Assembly (NCBI RefSeq): GCF_000236035.1 | Contig: NZ_JH393258.1 | Location: 896,830 to 960,829, forward strand | From: Vreelandella boliviensis LC1 | GTDB lineage: Bacteria > Pseudomonadota > Gammaproteobacteria > Pseudomonadales > Halomonadaceae | Length of the DNA: 64,000 nucleotides | Reading direction: 5' to 3' | Shown: piece by piece, positions 1 through 9,840 of the stretch | Position numbering within the stretch: position 1 is the stretch's first letter | How the letters are laid out: each line of letters begins with the position of its first letter | Notes under the pieces: model-generated | The model's database searches: none | Told to the model about the DNA's origin: nothing | What the model saw: only the letters and a program-made list of their open reading frames with translations | Position numbers and translations under genes: made by a program

Positions 1-2
1 CC

Positions 3-2987
3 GAATTCGATATTGAAGTCGTTCAAGTCACTATCAGCTACCCCGGCGCCACGCCAGAAGATGTGGAACAGAGCCTGCTGCTGCCGATGGAAGCCGCCAT
101 TGCCGATGTAGAGGGCATTGATGAGCTGACCGCTATCGCCCGCGAAGGCAGCGCCAGCATCAACGCCACGCTGATTGACGGCGTGGATGTGATGCGCGCC
201 TATCAGGATATCCAGCAGGCGGTAAACGCCATCACTACCCTGCCCAGCGCTGCCGACCCACCGCGCTTTACCTTGGCGGGGCGCTCCCGCAGCGTGTTGA
301 GCCTGCAGGTATACGGCCAAGTCGGCCTGGCGGCGCTGCACGACGCGGCCGAAGATGTGCGTGGCGAACTCCAAGCCACCTCGGGCATCTCCCGTGCGGA
401 GCTCTCCGGCAACCGTGAGCGGGAGATTCAAGTCTACCTGGACGAAGAGGCCATTGAGCGCTACGGCCTCGACCACCAGGAATTGGCCAGCCGTATCGCC
501 GAAGAGGCGTTAGATCTTGCCAGCGGCCAGCTCACGACAGCCGAAGGGGAATGGCTGATTCGCTATCAGGGGCGGCGTAACAGCGCCGAGGCCTTTGCCG
601 AGCTACCGATTCTGACCAGCACTCAGGGGGCACCAATTACACTGGGCGAGATCGCCAGGGTCAGCGATGGCTTTGCCGAAACCGACCGTGAAGAGTTTTA
701 TAACGGCCAGCCCGGCCTCTCTGTGGACGTTTACCAGATTGGCGACCAAACCCCGACCAGTATTTCCCAAGCGGTCAACGCTGAGCTTGAGCGCCTGCGC
801 GCGAACCTGCCCGAAGGCGTCAGTCTGGACATTTCCCGCGATAGCTCAGAAGTTTACGAAGATCGTCTTAGCCTGCTGTTAAAAAATGCCTGGATGGGGC
901 TAGCGCTGGTATTGGTACTGATGGCGCTGTTTTTGGAAGCGCGGTTGGCATTCTGGGTCACCCTGGGCATTCCAACGGCGTTTCTCGGCGCGATGCTGTT
1001 TCTGCCCTGGATCGGCGTCTCGATCAATATGATGTCGATGTTCGCCTTTATTATCGCCCTGGGGATCGTCGTTGATGACGCCATTATCGTTGGCGAAAAT
1101 ATCTACAGCTACCGTGAAGAGGGCTATTCGCTGCGCGATGCGGCGGTTAAAGGCGCCAGCGAAATCGCCACCCCGCTCACCTTCGCGATTCTCTCCAATA
1201 TTGTCGCCTTCCTACCGCTACTGTTTTTACCCGGCTTTTTGGGTCTGATTTTTGCCACCGTGCCGGTGGTCGTTGTCACCGTCTTTTTAATCTCCTGGCT
1301 GGAAGCTCTGGTCATTCTGCCCGCTCACCTGGCACATAGCCGTAAACCCCGCCAAACCCCGGCGTGGCAGCGCCCCCTTGAAGCGCTGCGCCAGCGTCTT
1401 CAGGGCGGCTTGCACCACTTCACCTACCGCCAGTTCGAGCCGTTCTTGCAGCGCGCCCTTAACCAACGCCTGCTGAGTATTTCACTGGGCATCGCGATTC
1501 TGCTCATCGCGCTCTCCTGGGCGATGAGCGGGCGGCTGGGCTTTTCGCTGATGCCACGGGTTGAATCGGATCAGGTACAGGCCACGGTCACCCTTCCCAT
1601 TGGCAGCAATATCAGCGTTAGCCGCGCGCTAAGCCAACAGCTGCTCGACGCCGCCGAGGCCCTCAGCGAGCGCGAAGAGACGCTCAGTTTCAGCAGTTCA
1701 CGCAGCCGCCTGGACGGCGAAAGCCTGGAAGTGAGGTTGGATATTGCCAGCGAGAGCTTGGAAGCTTGGCCACCCTCGCGGATTGCCCGAGAGTGGCGTG
1801 ATCTCACCGGCGATCTGCTCGGCGCCCAGTCGGTACGTTTTGAAGCCGATGTCGGAGGGCCCGGTAGCGGCGCGGCACTTAGCCTGCGACTTTCGCACCC
1901 GAATACTCAGGTGCTGGAAGCCGCCGCCGAACGGCTAGCAGAAACGCTGGGCGGCTACGGCCTTACGGATATCGACAGCGGGCTGGGCGACGGCAAACCA
2001 CAGTTAGAGATGCGCCTTTCCGCCGAGGGCCGCGCCCTGGGGCTCACGGGTAACAATTTAGCCCAAGCCCTGCGCAGCCCCCTCCAGGGCGCCACCGCGC
2101 TTGAACAATACGTAGGGCGTAGCGAAATCAGCGTTGAGGTGCGTTTGCCCAACGATAATCGCGACAGCTTGAACGCGCTTTACCGCATGCCGGTGCGCAC
2201 CCCCGACGGGCTGAGTGTGCCGCTATCGCGGGTCGCTGACATTACCCTCAGCCAAGCCTCCAGCAGCCTTGAACGCATTAACGGACGGCGGATTATTACT
2301 GTCACCGCCGACTCGGGAAGTGATCTGGCCATTAACCAAGTGCTTGCCACACTACAAGAAGAAGAGTTCCCCAACCTGGAAGCGACCTGGCCGGGGCTGG
2401 AAGTCAGCATGGGCGGTCGTCAGCAAGACACCGCCGACAACCTGGCCACGCTAAAAACCTCGATGTGGTTAATGATTGCCGCGCTCTATGCCCTGCTCGC
2501 TATTCCCTTCCGCAGCTACCTACAGCCGCTGCTGGTGCTGGCCGCAATCCCCTTTGGCATTGTCGGCGCCGTCGCTGGGCATATGATCATGGGCTTTGGG
2601 CTTTCGATTATCAGCCTGCTGGGGATGCTCGCGCTCTCCGGCGTGGTGATTAACGATGCGCTGGTATTGATCGACTACGCCAACCGCAAACGCCGCGAAG
2701 GCATGACCGCCCGGGAAGCCATTGTGGCGGCGGCCACCCGCCGTTTACGGCCGATTATGATGACCACGCTGACGACCTTTCTCGGTCTGGCGCCAATGAT
2801 TTTGGAAACCTCGCGGCAGGCGCGCTTTATGATCCCCATGGCAATATCGCTAGGTTTTGGCATGCTGTTCGCCACGGTTATCCTGCTGATCCTGGTGCCC
2901 TGCCTCTACCTGGGTATGGAGAATGTTCGCGAGCGGCTCAGCGCGCCGCGCCAACCCGCACTGGATAAAAAAGAGGGAGCCCACTGA
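3..2987 (+). CDS. RND efflux transporter, inner-membrane permease subunit (5' truncated by window edge)
   Basis: Proton-driven drug/metal efflux pump subunit of the AcrB/MexB superfamily (HAE-type). The reading frame is open from base 3 and includes the family signature SYPGATPEDVE before the first in-frame GTG at 63, so the gene starts upstream of the window. About 994 residues are visible against roughly 1,030-1,050 for the family. Visible features: two periplasmic porter/docking halves, the TM4 proton-relay motif GIVVDDAIIVGEN, and the C-terminal TM block with GVVINDALVLIDYANRKR. The stop overlaps the start of the downstream histidine kinase (TGATG), so the pump and the BaeSR-like regulators are probably co-transcribed. 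Substrate cannot be told from sequence. The membrane-fusion partner, if present, lies to the left of the window. Confidence 0.93.
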   Translation, partial: EFDIEVVQVTISYPGATPEDVEQSLLLPMEAAIADVEGIDELTAIAREGSASINATLIDGVDVMRAYQDIQQAVNAITTLPSAADPPRFTLAGRSRSVLSLQVYGQVGLAALHDAAEDVRGELQATSGISRAELSGNREREIQVYLDEEAIERYGLDHQELASRIAEEALDLASGQLTTAEGEWLIRYQGRRNSAEAFAELPILTSTQGAPITLGEIARVSDGFAETDREEFYNGQPGLSVDVYQIGDQTPTSISQAVNAELERLRANLPEGVSLDISRDSSEVYEDRLSLLLKNAWMGLALVLVLMALFLEARLAFWVTLGIPTAFLGAMLFLPWIGVSINMMSMFAFIIALGIVVDDAIIVGENIYSYREEGYSLRDAAVKGASEIATPLTFAILSNIVAFLPLLFLPGFLGLIFATVPVVVVTVFLISWLEALVILPAHLAHSRKPRQTPAWQRPLEALRQRLQGGLHHFTYRQFEPFLQRALNQRLLSISLGIAILLIALSWAMSGRLGFSLMPRVESDQVQATVTLPIGSNISVSRALSQQLLDAAEALSEREETLSFSSSRSRLDGESLEVRLDIASESLEAWPPSRIAREWRDLTGDLLGAQSVRFEADVGGPGSGAALSLRLSHPNTQVLEAAAERLAETLGGYGLTDIDSGLGDGKPQLEMRLSAEGRALGLTGNNLAQALRSPLQGATALEQYVGRSEISVEVRLPNDNRDSLNALYRMPVRTPDGLSVPLSRVADITLSQASSSLERINGRRIITVTADSGSDLAINQVLATLQEEEFPNLEATWPGLEVSMGGRQQDTADNLATLKTSMWLMIAALYALLAIPFRSYLQPLLVLAAIPFGIVGAVAGHMIMGFGLSIISLLGMLALSGVVINDALVLIDYANRKRREGMTAREAIVAAATRRLRPIMMTTLTTFLGLAPMILETSRQARFMIPMAISLGFGMLFATVILLILVPCLYLGMENVRERLSAPRQPALDKKEGAH

Positions 2988-4393
2988 TGGCCTTGCTCAC
3001 AGCCATACGTCAATGGCGGCCCTCTCGGCTGGGGCTAAAACTTTTCGTGATTATTCTCAGCGTCAATGTAGCGATCTCAGCCAGTATGTTTCTTGCGGTC
3101 TCGTACAGTATTGACCGAGGCTTTCTCGATTACCTCAATCAGGCCCAGGAGCGCCGTGCCACATTGCTGGCCGATGGGCTTGTCACTCGCTGGGAAACCC
3201 AGCAGAGCTGGGAGTGGTTGGAGCAGTCACCGGAGCGCTGGCCGTATATTGTGCGCTTTGAACTAGGCCAGGAGCACCGTGAGCGCCCTTCTCCGCTAGG
3301 CGAGGCACGGGATTTCACCCTTCGCGCAGCGGATGACCGCTTTGTGGTGCCGCCCAGGAGTGGGCGTGAAGGCTCGGGGAGTTGGCATTGGCTGACGCTA
3401 CGTAGCGGTGATACCCATATCGGCTCGCTGGGTTTCCGCCCTCCCCGAGAAATGATGGAACGCATGGAGAGTCGCTTCCTGGAACGTCAGCAGCGCAACC
3501 TGGTGCTTATCGTGGTCTCCCTCTGCATTGCGTCACTGCTGCTGGCGGGCGGGCTCTCCTGGTGGCTGGGGCGGCGTACCCGAGCACTGGCGGGCGCCAC
3601 GCTACGCCTTACCGAGGGCGACTATCGCACCCGACTGCCCGAGCGTGGCCGCGATGAGCTATCGCGCTTGGCACGCGACTTCAACGTCTTGGCGGCAACC
3701 CTGGAAGCCAGCCGCGATGCCCGCGCCCGCTGGGTTTCTGACACCGCCCACGAACTACGCACGCCGCTGGCGGTGCTGCGCGGCGAGATCGAAGCCATGC
3801 AGGATGGCATTCGCCCGCTGAATCAGGAGAACCTTAGCTCCCTCGCCCAAGAAGTGGGGCAGCTAGAGCGCTTAGTCACGGATTTACGCCTGCTGTCACA
3901 GAGCGACGCGGGCGCGCTGGATATTCAACTGGCGCCGATGGACCTTAGCGACTGCCTGGCTAGCCGCCTGGCCGACGCTGATCGCTGGTTGGTCGAGAGC
4001 GGGTTAACGCTGACCGAACAGATCGAACCTGGCATTATGATTCGTGGCGATGCCCAACGTCTTCGCCAGCTGTGGAACAACCTGTTGGATAACAGCTGCG
4101 CCTACACCCAACCGCCGGGCGAGCTGCGTGTCACACTCGCCACGCAGCAGGGGATGGCAGTGGTCACCTGGGAGGACAGTCCGCCAGGCGTTCCGGAAAG
4201 TGAATTGGCGCGCTTGACCGAACGGCTCTATCGCGTGGAAGGCTCCCGCAGCCGTGCCAGCGGCGGCAGCGGTCTAGGGCTCTCCATTGCCAGCGCCTTG
4301 GTCAATGCACACGGTGCAACGTTAACGCCCACTATCTCAACGCTAGGTGGGCTACGCTGGACGCTGCGCTTTCCGCTGTTGGCTGCTGATTAA
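2987..4393 (+). CDS. BaeS-like sensor histidine kinase
   Basis: Membrane sensor kinase of an envelope-stress/efflux type two-component system. TM1 lies at about residues 17-39, a periplasmic sensor loop follows to about 170, TM2 is at about 171-193, then HAMP to about 245. The HisKA H-box SDTAHELRTPLAVLRGEIEA contains the phospho-acceptor His255, and the HATPase domain with the GGSGLGLSIA G-box is at the C-terminus. The start codon overlaps the RND pump stop and has a GGGAG element upstream. Its closest familiar relative in layout is E. coli BaeS, which sits next to mdtABCD. The partner is probably the regulator at 4481. Confidence 0.88.
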   Translation: MALLTAIRQWRPSRLGLKLFVIILSVNVAISASMFLAVSYSIDRGFLDYLNQAQERRATLLADGLVTRWETQQSWEWLEQSPERWPYIVRFELGQEHRERPSPLGEARDFTLRAADDRFVVPPRSGREGSGSWHWLTLRSGDTHIGSLGFRPPREMMERMESRFLERQQRNLVLIVVSLCIASLLLAGGLSWWLGRRTRALAGATLRLTEGDYRTRLPERGRDELSRLARDFNVLAATLEASRDARARWVSDTAHELRTPLAVLRGEIEAMQDGIRPLNQENLSSLAQEVGQLERLVTDLRLLSQSDAGALDIQLAPMDLSDCLASRLADADRWLVESGLTLTEQIEPGIMIRGDAQRLRQLWNNLLDNSCAYTQPPGELRVTLATQQGMAVVTWEDSPPGVPESELARLTERLYRVEGSRSRASGGSGLGLSIASALVNAHGATLTPTISTLGGLRWTLRFPLLAAD

Positions 4394-4480
4394 TATTTCC
4401 GGGAGTAATGTCTCCAAAACTGATATGACAAGAACCGTTAAGCCCTGCTTTCACGTTCACTGTTAAGCGAGTCTACTTCT

Positions 4481-5176
4481 ATGTCTCATGCTGCCTCTCT
4501 ACTGATTGTTGAGGATGAACCGAAGATTGCCCGCCTGATGGCGGACTACTTAACCACCCATGGTTTTGAGGTAACTACCCTGGGCCACGGCGACGAGGTA
4601 ATGCCTTGGCTGGCGCAGCACTCCCCTGCTTTGGTGCTACTCGATATCATGCTGCCGGGTAAAGATGGCCTTACCCTTAGCCGGGAAATACGTCAGCATT
4701 GGCCGGCCATTGCCATCATTATGGTCACCGCCAAGGTAGAAGAGGTCGACCGCTTGCTAGGGCTAGAACTAGGCGCTGACGATTATATTTGCAAACCGTT
4801 TAGCCCCCGGGAAGTGGTCGCCCGAGTCAAAGCGGTACTACGTCGCAGCCACGCGGCGGCCGATGCCCCAGCCGAGGTGCAAAACGCAGCGGTGGTATTA
4901 AACGAAGATGGCTGGCAGGCGCTCGCCCACGGGCAGGATTTAGGGCTGACGGCAGTGGAATTTCAGCTATTGCGGGTGATGATGCAGGCACCGGGGCGAA
5001 TTTTCAGCCGCGAACAGTTAATGGATCATATGTATCGCGACAACCGCATCGTCTCGGAGCGCACCGTGGACAGCCACATTAAAAAGCTACGCAAAAAGAT
5101 CCACGAAGCACTTCCGGAGCTGGAAATCATTCGTTCTGTCTATGGCGTAGGGTATAAGTACCAGCCAGAGGGCTAA
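4481..5176 (+). CDS. BaeR-like OmpR-family response regulator
   Basis: DNA-binding response regulator, 231 residues. The receiver domain occupies about residues 6-118, with acidic pocket EDE at 11-13, phospho-acceptor Asp55 in LLDIMLPG, and the conserved Lys105 in CKPFSPRE. The winged-helix OmpR domain follows (ERTVDSHIKKLRKK, ending GVGYKY). The 86-bp gap after the kinase has no obvious terminator, so co-expression with the pump and kinase is likely. The sequence resembles BaeR (KVEEVDRLLGLELGADDYICKPFSPREVV region). A second, unrelated regulator begins only 14 bp downstream. Confidence 0.88.
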   Translation: MSHAASLLIVEDEPKIARLMADYLTTHGFEVTTLGHGDEVMPWLAQHSPALVLLDIMLPGKDGLTLSREIRQHWPAIAIIMVTAKVEEVDRLLGLELGADDYICKPFSPREVVARVKAVLRRSHAAADAPAEVQNAAVVLNEDGWQALAHGQDLGLTAVEFQLLRVMMQAPGRIFSREQLMDHMYRDNRIVSERTVDSHIKKLRKKIHEALPELEIIRSVYGVGYKYQPEG

Positions 5177-5190
5177 CAACAGGGCTGCTT

Positions 5191-5907
5191 ATGAAGGCGC
5201 TTGTAGTTGAAGACAACATTAATTTAGCCAACTCTATTGCAGCCACACTTAGCGAGGCTGCCTTTAGCATTGATGTCGCCGAAGATGGAAGAAAAGCACT
5301 CCATATGCTCGAACAAGGCGGCTACGACCTGTTGGTGTTAGATCTTGGCCTACCTGAATTGGATGGCATTTCTCTGTTACGCCAACTACGCCATCAGCAG
5401 AATACAATCCCCGTATTAATCATCTCCGCGCGGGACAGCCTGGATCAACGTATCCATGGTCTTGAAGTCGGCGCAGACGACTACTTATGCAAGCCTTTTT
5501 CGTTGGAAGAAGTGACTGCACGTGCCCGAGCGTTAGTGCGACGTGCCAAGCACTTTGGCGGAGAAACGCTGCAGTGTGGGCGTTTAGAGTTTTTACCTGA
5601 TGCCATGGAGCTCCGGCTTGACGGTAAACCCTTGCTATTGCATCGCCGTGAGTTAGAGGTCATGGAGTACCTGTTGATCAACCAAAATCGCCTCGTCAAT
5701 AAGGATCAAATCATCGATCGACTATCCACCGCTGATGAGTCGGTCAGCTATGCAGCGGTGGAAACTTACATCTCACGGATTCGTAAAAAAATTGGCTACG
5801 ATTTCGGTTTAAAAACAGTACGCGGTCTGGGTTATTACCTTGACTCTAAAGGCTATGATTCTAAAGGCTACGAATCTAAAGACGCGAAAGGCCCAGCGCA
5901 TGAGTAA
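5191..5907 (+). CDS. TctD-like OmpR-family response regulator
   Basis: Response regulator of 238 residues with receiver Asp51 (LVLDLGLPELDG), Lys101 (CKPFSLEE) and a C-terminal winged helix ending GLGYYLDSKGY. It pairs with the overlapping kinase at 5900 (8-bp overlap). The pair faces a tctCBA tricarboxylate transporter operon, the arrangement of Salmonella/Pseudomonas TctDE, so control of that transporter is the likely role (inference). The last ~20 residues are an unusual low-complexity tail built from DSKGY repeats that is not part of the OmpR fold. The gene looks less GC-rich than the preceding efflux genes. Confidence 0.86.
   Translation: MKALVVEDNINLANSIAATLSEAAFSIDVAEDGRKALHMLEQGGYDLLVLDLGLPELDGISLLRQLRHQQNTIPVLIISARDSLDQRIHGLEVGADDYLCKPFSLEEVTARARALVRRAKHFGGETLQCGRLEFLPDAMELRLDGKPLLLHRRELEVMEYLLINQNRLVNKDQIIDRLSTADESVSYAAVETYISRIRKKIGYDFGLKTVRGLGYYLDSKGYDSKGYESKDAKGPAHE
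5842..5883 (+). repeat. 15-bp in-frame tandem repeat (DSKGY) at the 3' end of the tctD-like gene
   Basis: Units at 5842-5856 (GACTCTAAAGGCTAT), 5857-5871 (GATTCTAAAGGCTAC) and a partial third unit from 5872 (GAATCTAAAGAC) encode DSKGY-DSKGY-ESKD. Being multiples of three, copy-number changes would keep the frame. The repeat sits just before the start codon of the overlapping kinase at 5900. Confidence 0.85.
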
Positions 5908-7279
5908 GAACCAATCGATCCGCAGTCGCCTGCTATTATGGATTGGTCTACCTTTCACCGCCCTCGCGATTTTGGCGTTGCTCTCAAGTCACCTGCTGCT
6001 ATCCCGGCAAATTAATGCCACCTTTGATGACCTGCTACTTAACGCAGCTCAGCGGCTGGAGCGTCGAATTTACACAGCGGACGGCGAGCTGCGCATCAAT
6101 ATGCACTATTTCAGCGTCAGCACACTTGGCAGTAGAGGCGAAGGCAAAATTTTCTATCGCATTAAAGAAAGTGATGGTGACATGGTCGCAGGTTTTAGTG
6201 GCTTGACAGCTCCACCCGAAACGTCGCAAGAGCCAATTTTTTATGATGTAGACTATGCGGGCAATGCATTAAGGGCCGTTGCGCTTACCCTTCCATTCCG
6301 GCGCGGAGGCGAACCGGTCAACATTGAAGTCGTAGTCGCCGAATCAAAGGAAGCACGCCACACTCTTACTAACGACTTTATGATAACCCTCACAGGGTTA
6401 ATGGTCGTTACCGGCTTATTAGCCATATCAATTGCACTTTTAGCCATTCATCTCGGGCTAGCACCTCTTAACGCAGTTAGCCAAGCCTTACGACAACGTT
6501 CACCGAATGACTTGCACGCATTGGATGATGCAGCCCCAAAAGAGATCCTGCCGTTAATCCAGAGTATTAATCATTTAATGCAGCGCATGCGACGCAGTAT
6601 TGAAAGCACTCAGCAGCTCAATGCCGATGTCTCGCATCAGCTTAGAACCCCCATCTCAGAGATTCGTGCTTTAACGGAAATGTCGCTTAAAGACGCCTCC
6701 CAATCACCCGCTCATACTAGCCTGCGAGAGATTCAACGTATTGCTGAACATGCAAGCCATACCGTTAAGCAACTGCTTAAATACGCCAAAACACGTAGCG
6801 AATTAGTTGATACGTCTCATCTAGAAAATGTCGATTTAATTGCCATTTGCCATGATGCCTGCGCTCAGACTGCACCTAGTATTTATACAAAAAACCAAGA
6901 ACTCGCCTTTGATCAACACAAAGCAATACCTAATATTTTGGGCGACCCCATTTTGTTGCGCTGGTTAGTCACCAATTTGATCGAAAATGCCAGCCTCCAT
7001 GCAGGTGGTGACCATGCCTACCAAGGTGTCATCACTGTTGCATTAACGGCTGAAGAAGACCATGTGGTGTTAACGGTAAGTGATGAAGGTATAGGGATTG
7101 ATGAAGAACTCCTCCCCAAACTGACAGAACGCTTTTTCCGCCACAACAGACACTCCCCAGGTAGCGGGCTAGGGCTGGCAATTGTGGAACAAATTGCAAC
7201 GACGCACTCTGCCCTGCTGTCGTTAACAAATCGGCCGCAAGGTGGCTTTGAGGTCACGGTGATTTTCCGCCCTGTTTAG
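5900..7279 (+). CDS. TctE-like sensor histidine kinase
   Basis: Membrane histidine kinase of 459 residues. I chose the ATG at 5900 because an in-frame ATG at 5840 lies deep inside the regulator and the resulting protein begins with the typical short cytoplasmic MSKNQSIRSRLLLW followed by TM1 (about 10-35). An N-terminal two-component sensor-domain-like periplasmic region follows, then TM2 (about 161-183), HisKA with His246 (NADVSHQLRTPISEIRALTE), and a HATPase domain ending GSGLGLAIVEQIA. It overlaps the regulator start-to-stop and its 3' end overlaps by 26 bp the convergent AbrB-family gene. Probable sensor of tri/dicarboxylates for the tctCBA operon. Confidence 0.87.
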   Translation: MSKNQSIRSRLLLWIGLPFTALAILALLSSHLLLSRQINATFDDLLLNAAQRLERRIYTADGELRINMHYFSVSTLGSRGEGKIFYRIKESDGDMVAGFSGLTAPPETSQEPIFYDVDYAGNALRAVALTLPFRRGGEPVNIEVVVAESKEARHTLTNDFMITLTGLMVVTGLLAISIALLAIHLGLAPLNAVSQALRQRSPNDLHALDDAAPKEILPLIQSINHLMQRMRRSIESTQQLNADVSHQLRTPISEIRALTEMSLKDASQSPAHTSLREIQRIAEHASHTVKQLLKYAKTRSELVDTSHLENVDLIAICHDACAQTAPSIYTKNQELAFDQHKAIPNILGDPILLRWLVTNLIENASLHAGGDHAYQGVITVALTAEEDHVVLTVSDEGIGIDEELLPKLTERFFRHNRHSPGSGLGLAIVEQIATTHSALLSLTNRPQGGFEVTVIFRPV

Positions 7280-8282
7280 GCGGCTGATTTACCAGTCGCA
7301 GCATTAGCGGGGTCATAAAGATCAACAGCAGCAAACGCAATATATGATGAGAGACAACATAAACCGGGTCGATACCCATAACCATGGCGATCACCGCCAT
7401 TTCTCCTACCCCACCAGGAATTAACGCAAGCAGGACGGCAACAAAGGCTAGTTGGGTAAAACTTGAAACTAACCATGCCATTAGGGCCGCCACCACCAGG
7501 GCAAATAGGGCAAAAGTAATCCCATAACGCCCCATGCTGATCACCTGTGACCATTGGGTTCCCGAAAAGCGCGCCCCCACCGATGCACCCAATACCAGAA
7601 ATGCCGTCAGCACCATCCAAGTAGGTAACGATGTATCAACCCCCAGATTGGCGATAATCGCCCCTGCTGCCATTGGCCCTAGAAACTCCGGCAAGGGTAT
7701 TCTCAATAAGCGCCCTAACCACCAACAAAGCGGTGCTAGCAGAAAGAGTAAGCTACCTAGCAAGGTTAACGATGTTGACGTGCTGTTCAGCGTCACATCA
7801 TCGACAAAAAAACTAGCTAATATCGCCGCCCCCGACACAACCGTCACTAAACGCAGCGAATGCGAGATAGCGATCCAGCGCAAATCTCCATTAGCGCGTT
7901 CAGCCAATACCAACGCTGAATTCATACTCCCAGGGTATGAGCAAAACATCGCATTCATGCGCCCTACTCTGGCACGGGTAAAAATCCAGTAGCCGCCAAC
8001 TAACATCAGCACCATATAGACCAGCATTGCCAGCACACTGGGGTACCAAAATACTAACCCCGCAAGCTCATCAGCATGAATTCGGCTACCGATAAAAAGC
8101 CCTAACAGGGCAATAGCGCCTCGGTGTAAGCGCTTATCGACACCGGTCTTCACGCCCATCAATGATAAGCACATCACCATAAACAGAGATCCCAGCATCC
8201 ATGCCAAGGGCAATGAAAATAGGGTGGCCACCCAGCCACCCACAAAACCCAATCCAACGGTAATGACGGTTCTTTTCAACAT
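7254..8282 (-). CDS. AbrB-family (DUF/PF05145-type) integral membrane protein
   Basis: Polytopic membrane protein of the family annotated as AbrB duplication-domain or putative ammonia monooxygenase; the biochemical role is unknown. About ten hydrophobic segments and two repeated halves are visible, with family-like motifs such as LFIGSRIHADEL, AMFCSYPGSMN and GAIIANLGV. The ATG at 8282 (342 residues) starts directly at the first TM helix; an in-frame TTG at 8303 would add seven residues; neither has a clear ribosome-binding site. It lies 40 bp after tctA on the same strand, so it is probably the last gene of the tctCBA operon, a neighbourhood often seen for this family. Its 3' end overlaps the TctE-like kinase. 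Confidence 0.8.
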   Translation of the reverse strand: MLKRTVITVGLGFVGGWVATLFSLPLAWMLGSLFMVMCLSLMGVKTGVDKRLHRGAIALLGLFIGSRIHADELAGLVFWYPSVLAMLVYMVLMLVGGYWIFTRARVGRMNAMFCSYPGSMNSALVLAERANGDLRWIAISHSLRLVTVVSGAAILASFFVDDVTLNSTSTSLTLLGSLLFLLAPLCWWLGRLLRIPLPEFLGPMAAGAIIANLGVDTSLPTWMVLTAFLVLGASVGARFSGTQWSQVISMGRYGITFALFALVVAALMAWLVSSFTQLAFVAVLLALIPGGVGEMAVIAMVMGIDPVYVVSHHILRLLLLIFMTPLMLRLVNQPPKQGGKSP

Positions 8283-8322
8283 ATCAGATAATGAATTTAG
8301 CAATCATAATTTAATTTAGACA

Positions 8323-9831
8323 TCATGATTGGGCAGCCTCTTGACGCGCTTTAAGCTTCTTCATTAGCGGCTGACTAAATAACGAGATCAGCAGGAGGGC
8401 AAAAATAGCCAGTGTCACTGGGCGCTCAAACACATAGGTAATGTCGCCACCGCTGATTTGGTAGGAGTGAAGTAGCGACTTTTCAGCCAACGAGCCTAAT
8501 AACATACCGATCACAGCGGCGGGTACAGAGTAACCGTAGTGACGAAATATCCATCCAATCACGGCAAAAATCAGCACCGTAGCGGGACCTGTCATATTGC
8601 CGGTTAAACCGAATGACCCCATCACTGCTAGCACCAACACCGAAGGTATCAAGTAGCGCATGGGCACCTTGACGATATTGGCCAACAGAGGAATAAACAA
8701 TAAGCCGATAATCACCAGTAGAAACACCTGGGCAAAGTTAGCAAAAATGATCGCGTAAACCACGTCAGTTTGTTGGCGAATAAACTGCGGCCCACCGGTG
8801 ATGTTATGCATAGCAAATGCCGCTAACATGACCGCGGTAGCCCCGCCACCGGGAATCCCTAATGCTAGTAACGTTGCCATTGAGCCCCCTTCGGAGCTGC
8901 TGTTAGCCGCCTCAGACGCTACTACCCCTTTTGGATTGCCTTTCCCAAATGAATCGGGATCCCGGTCACGGCGCTTAGTTTCAATGTAAGAGAGCAGGTT
9001 AGACACGGACGAACCAACGCCAGGAACCGCTCCTACTAACACTCCGATCAAACCACCCCGAATCATTACTACGGGGTAGCGAAACGCCATCCTGCAGCCT
9101 TCAAAGATTTCGCTCACCTTGACCTTGCGGGCATCGGCAGATTCAACGATGAAGCCTTTATTGGCTAGTTTGAACAGTTCAGAAGCAGCAAACATTCCCA
9201 TCATGGCAGGGATGACGGGGACACCGTCTAACAGGTAAGTTTGCCCCATCGTCCCGCGAGCCAAACCAATTTCGCCAAACCCAATCGTCCCCACTAACAA
9301 ACCAACAAACCCTGCCACCAAGCCTTTAAGTACCTGTTCGCCTTTTAAGCTCGCAATCAGCGTCATGCCCCAGAGAATAACCACAAACATCTCTGCTGGC
9401 CCCAGCCTCAGCACCATGTAAGAAAGCGGCTGTATCATAAAGAACAGCACCACGTAGCCCATCAGCGCGCCAATCACCGATGAAGCTAACGCAACGCCTA
9501 ATGCCTGATTATGCTGACCTTTACGCGCCATGGGATAACCGTCAAACGCGGTAGCGATTGCCGAAGAGGTACCCGGTATATTCATCAAAATGGCTGGAAT
9601 GCCAGCGCCAAATGAACCACCCGTAAAAATGGCGGTGAGAAACAACATGGCTTGAATAAAGTCCATGTACATGGTCATCGGCAGGAAAATGGCCATCGCC
9701 ATTGAGATCTGCAGGCCTGGCGTTGCACCAAAAATAAGTCCCAGAACGATACCCGGCACTACTACCAGCCAAGGGCCAAAATTAGAAAAAAGCAGATCCA
9801 AACTCTGCCCTACTGCGGCAAAATCAATCAT
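8323..9831 (-). CDS. tctA: Tripartite tricarboxylate transporter TctA, large membrane subunit
   Basis: Large permease subunit of a TTT-family transporter, 502 residues, with about 11-12 hydrophobic segments. Family motifs are visible: GATPGLQISMAMAIFLP near residue 35-50, FTGGSFGAGIPAILMNIPG near 65-85, and LALGIPGGGATAVMLAAF in the second half. The ATG has a good GGAG ribosome-binding site. It lies 9 bp after tctB. TTT systems import citrate-like tricarboxylates, dicarboxylates or aromatic acids with the periplasmic TctC protein; the substrate here is not determined by sequence. Confidence 0.93.
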   Translation of the reverse strand: MIDFAAVGQSLDLLFSNFGPWLVVVPGIVLGLIFGATPGLQISMAMAIFLPMTMYMDFIQAMLFLTAIFTGGSFGAGIPAILMNIPGTSSAIATAFDGYPMARKGQHNQALGVALASSVIGALMGYVVLFFMIQPLSYMVLRLGPAEMFVVILWGMTLIASLKGEQVLKGLVAGFVGLLVGTIGFGEIGLARGTMGQTYLLDGVPVIPAMMGMFAASELFKLANKGFIVESADARKVKVSEIFEGCRMAFRYPVVMIRGGLIGVLVGAVPGVGSSVSNLLSYIETKRRDRDPDSFGKGNPKGVVASEAANSSSEGGSMATLLALGIPGGGATAVMLAAFAMHNITGGPQFIRQQTDVVYAIIFANFAQVFLLVIIGLLFIPLLANIVKVPMRYLIPSVLVLAVMGSFGLTGNMTGPATVLIFAVIGWIFRHYGYSVPAAVIGMLLGSLAEKSLLHSYQISGGDITYVFERPVTLAIFALLLISLFSQPLMKKLKARQEAAQS

Positions 9832-9840
9832 GGTATCTCC

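Noticed and set aside
7534..7992. 152-codon plus-strand frame opposite the AbrB-family gene
   Set aside because: Frame shadow of a membrane protein; no start signal or homology.
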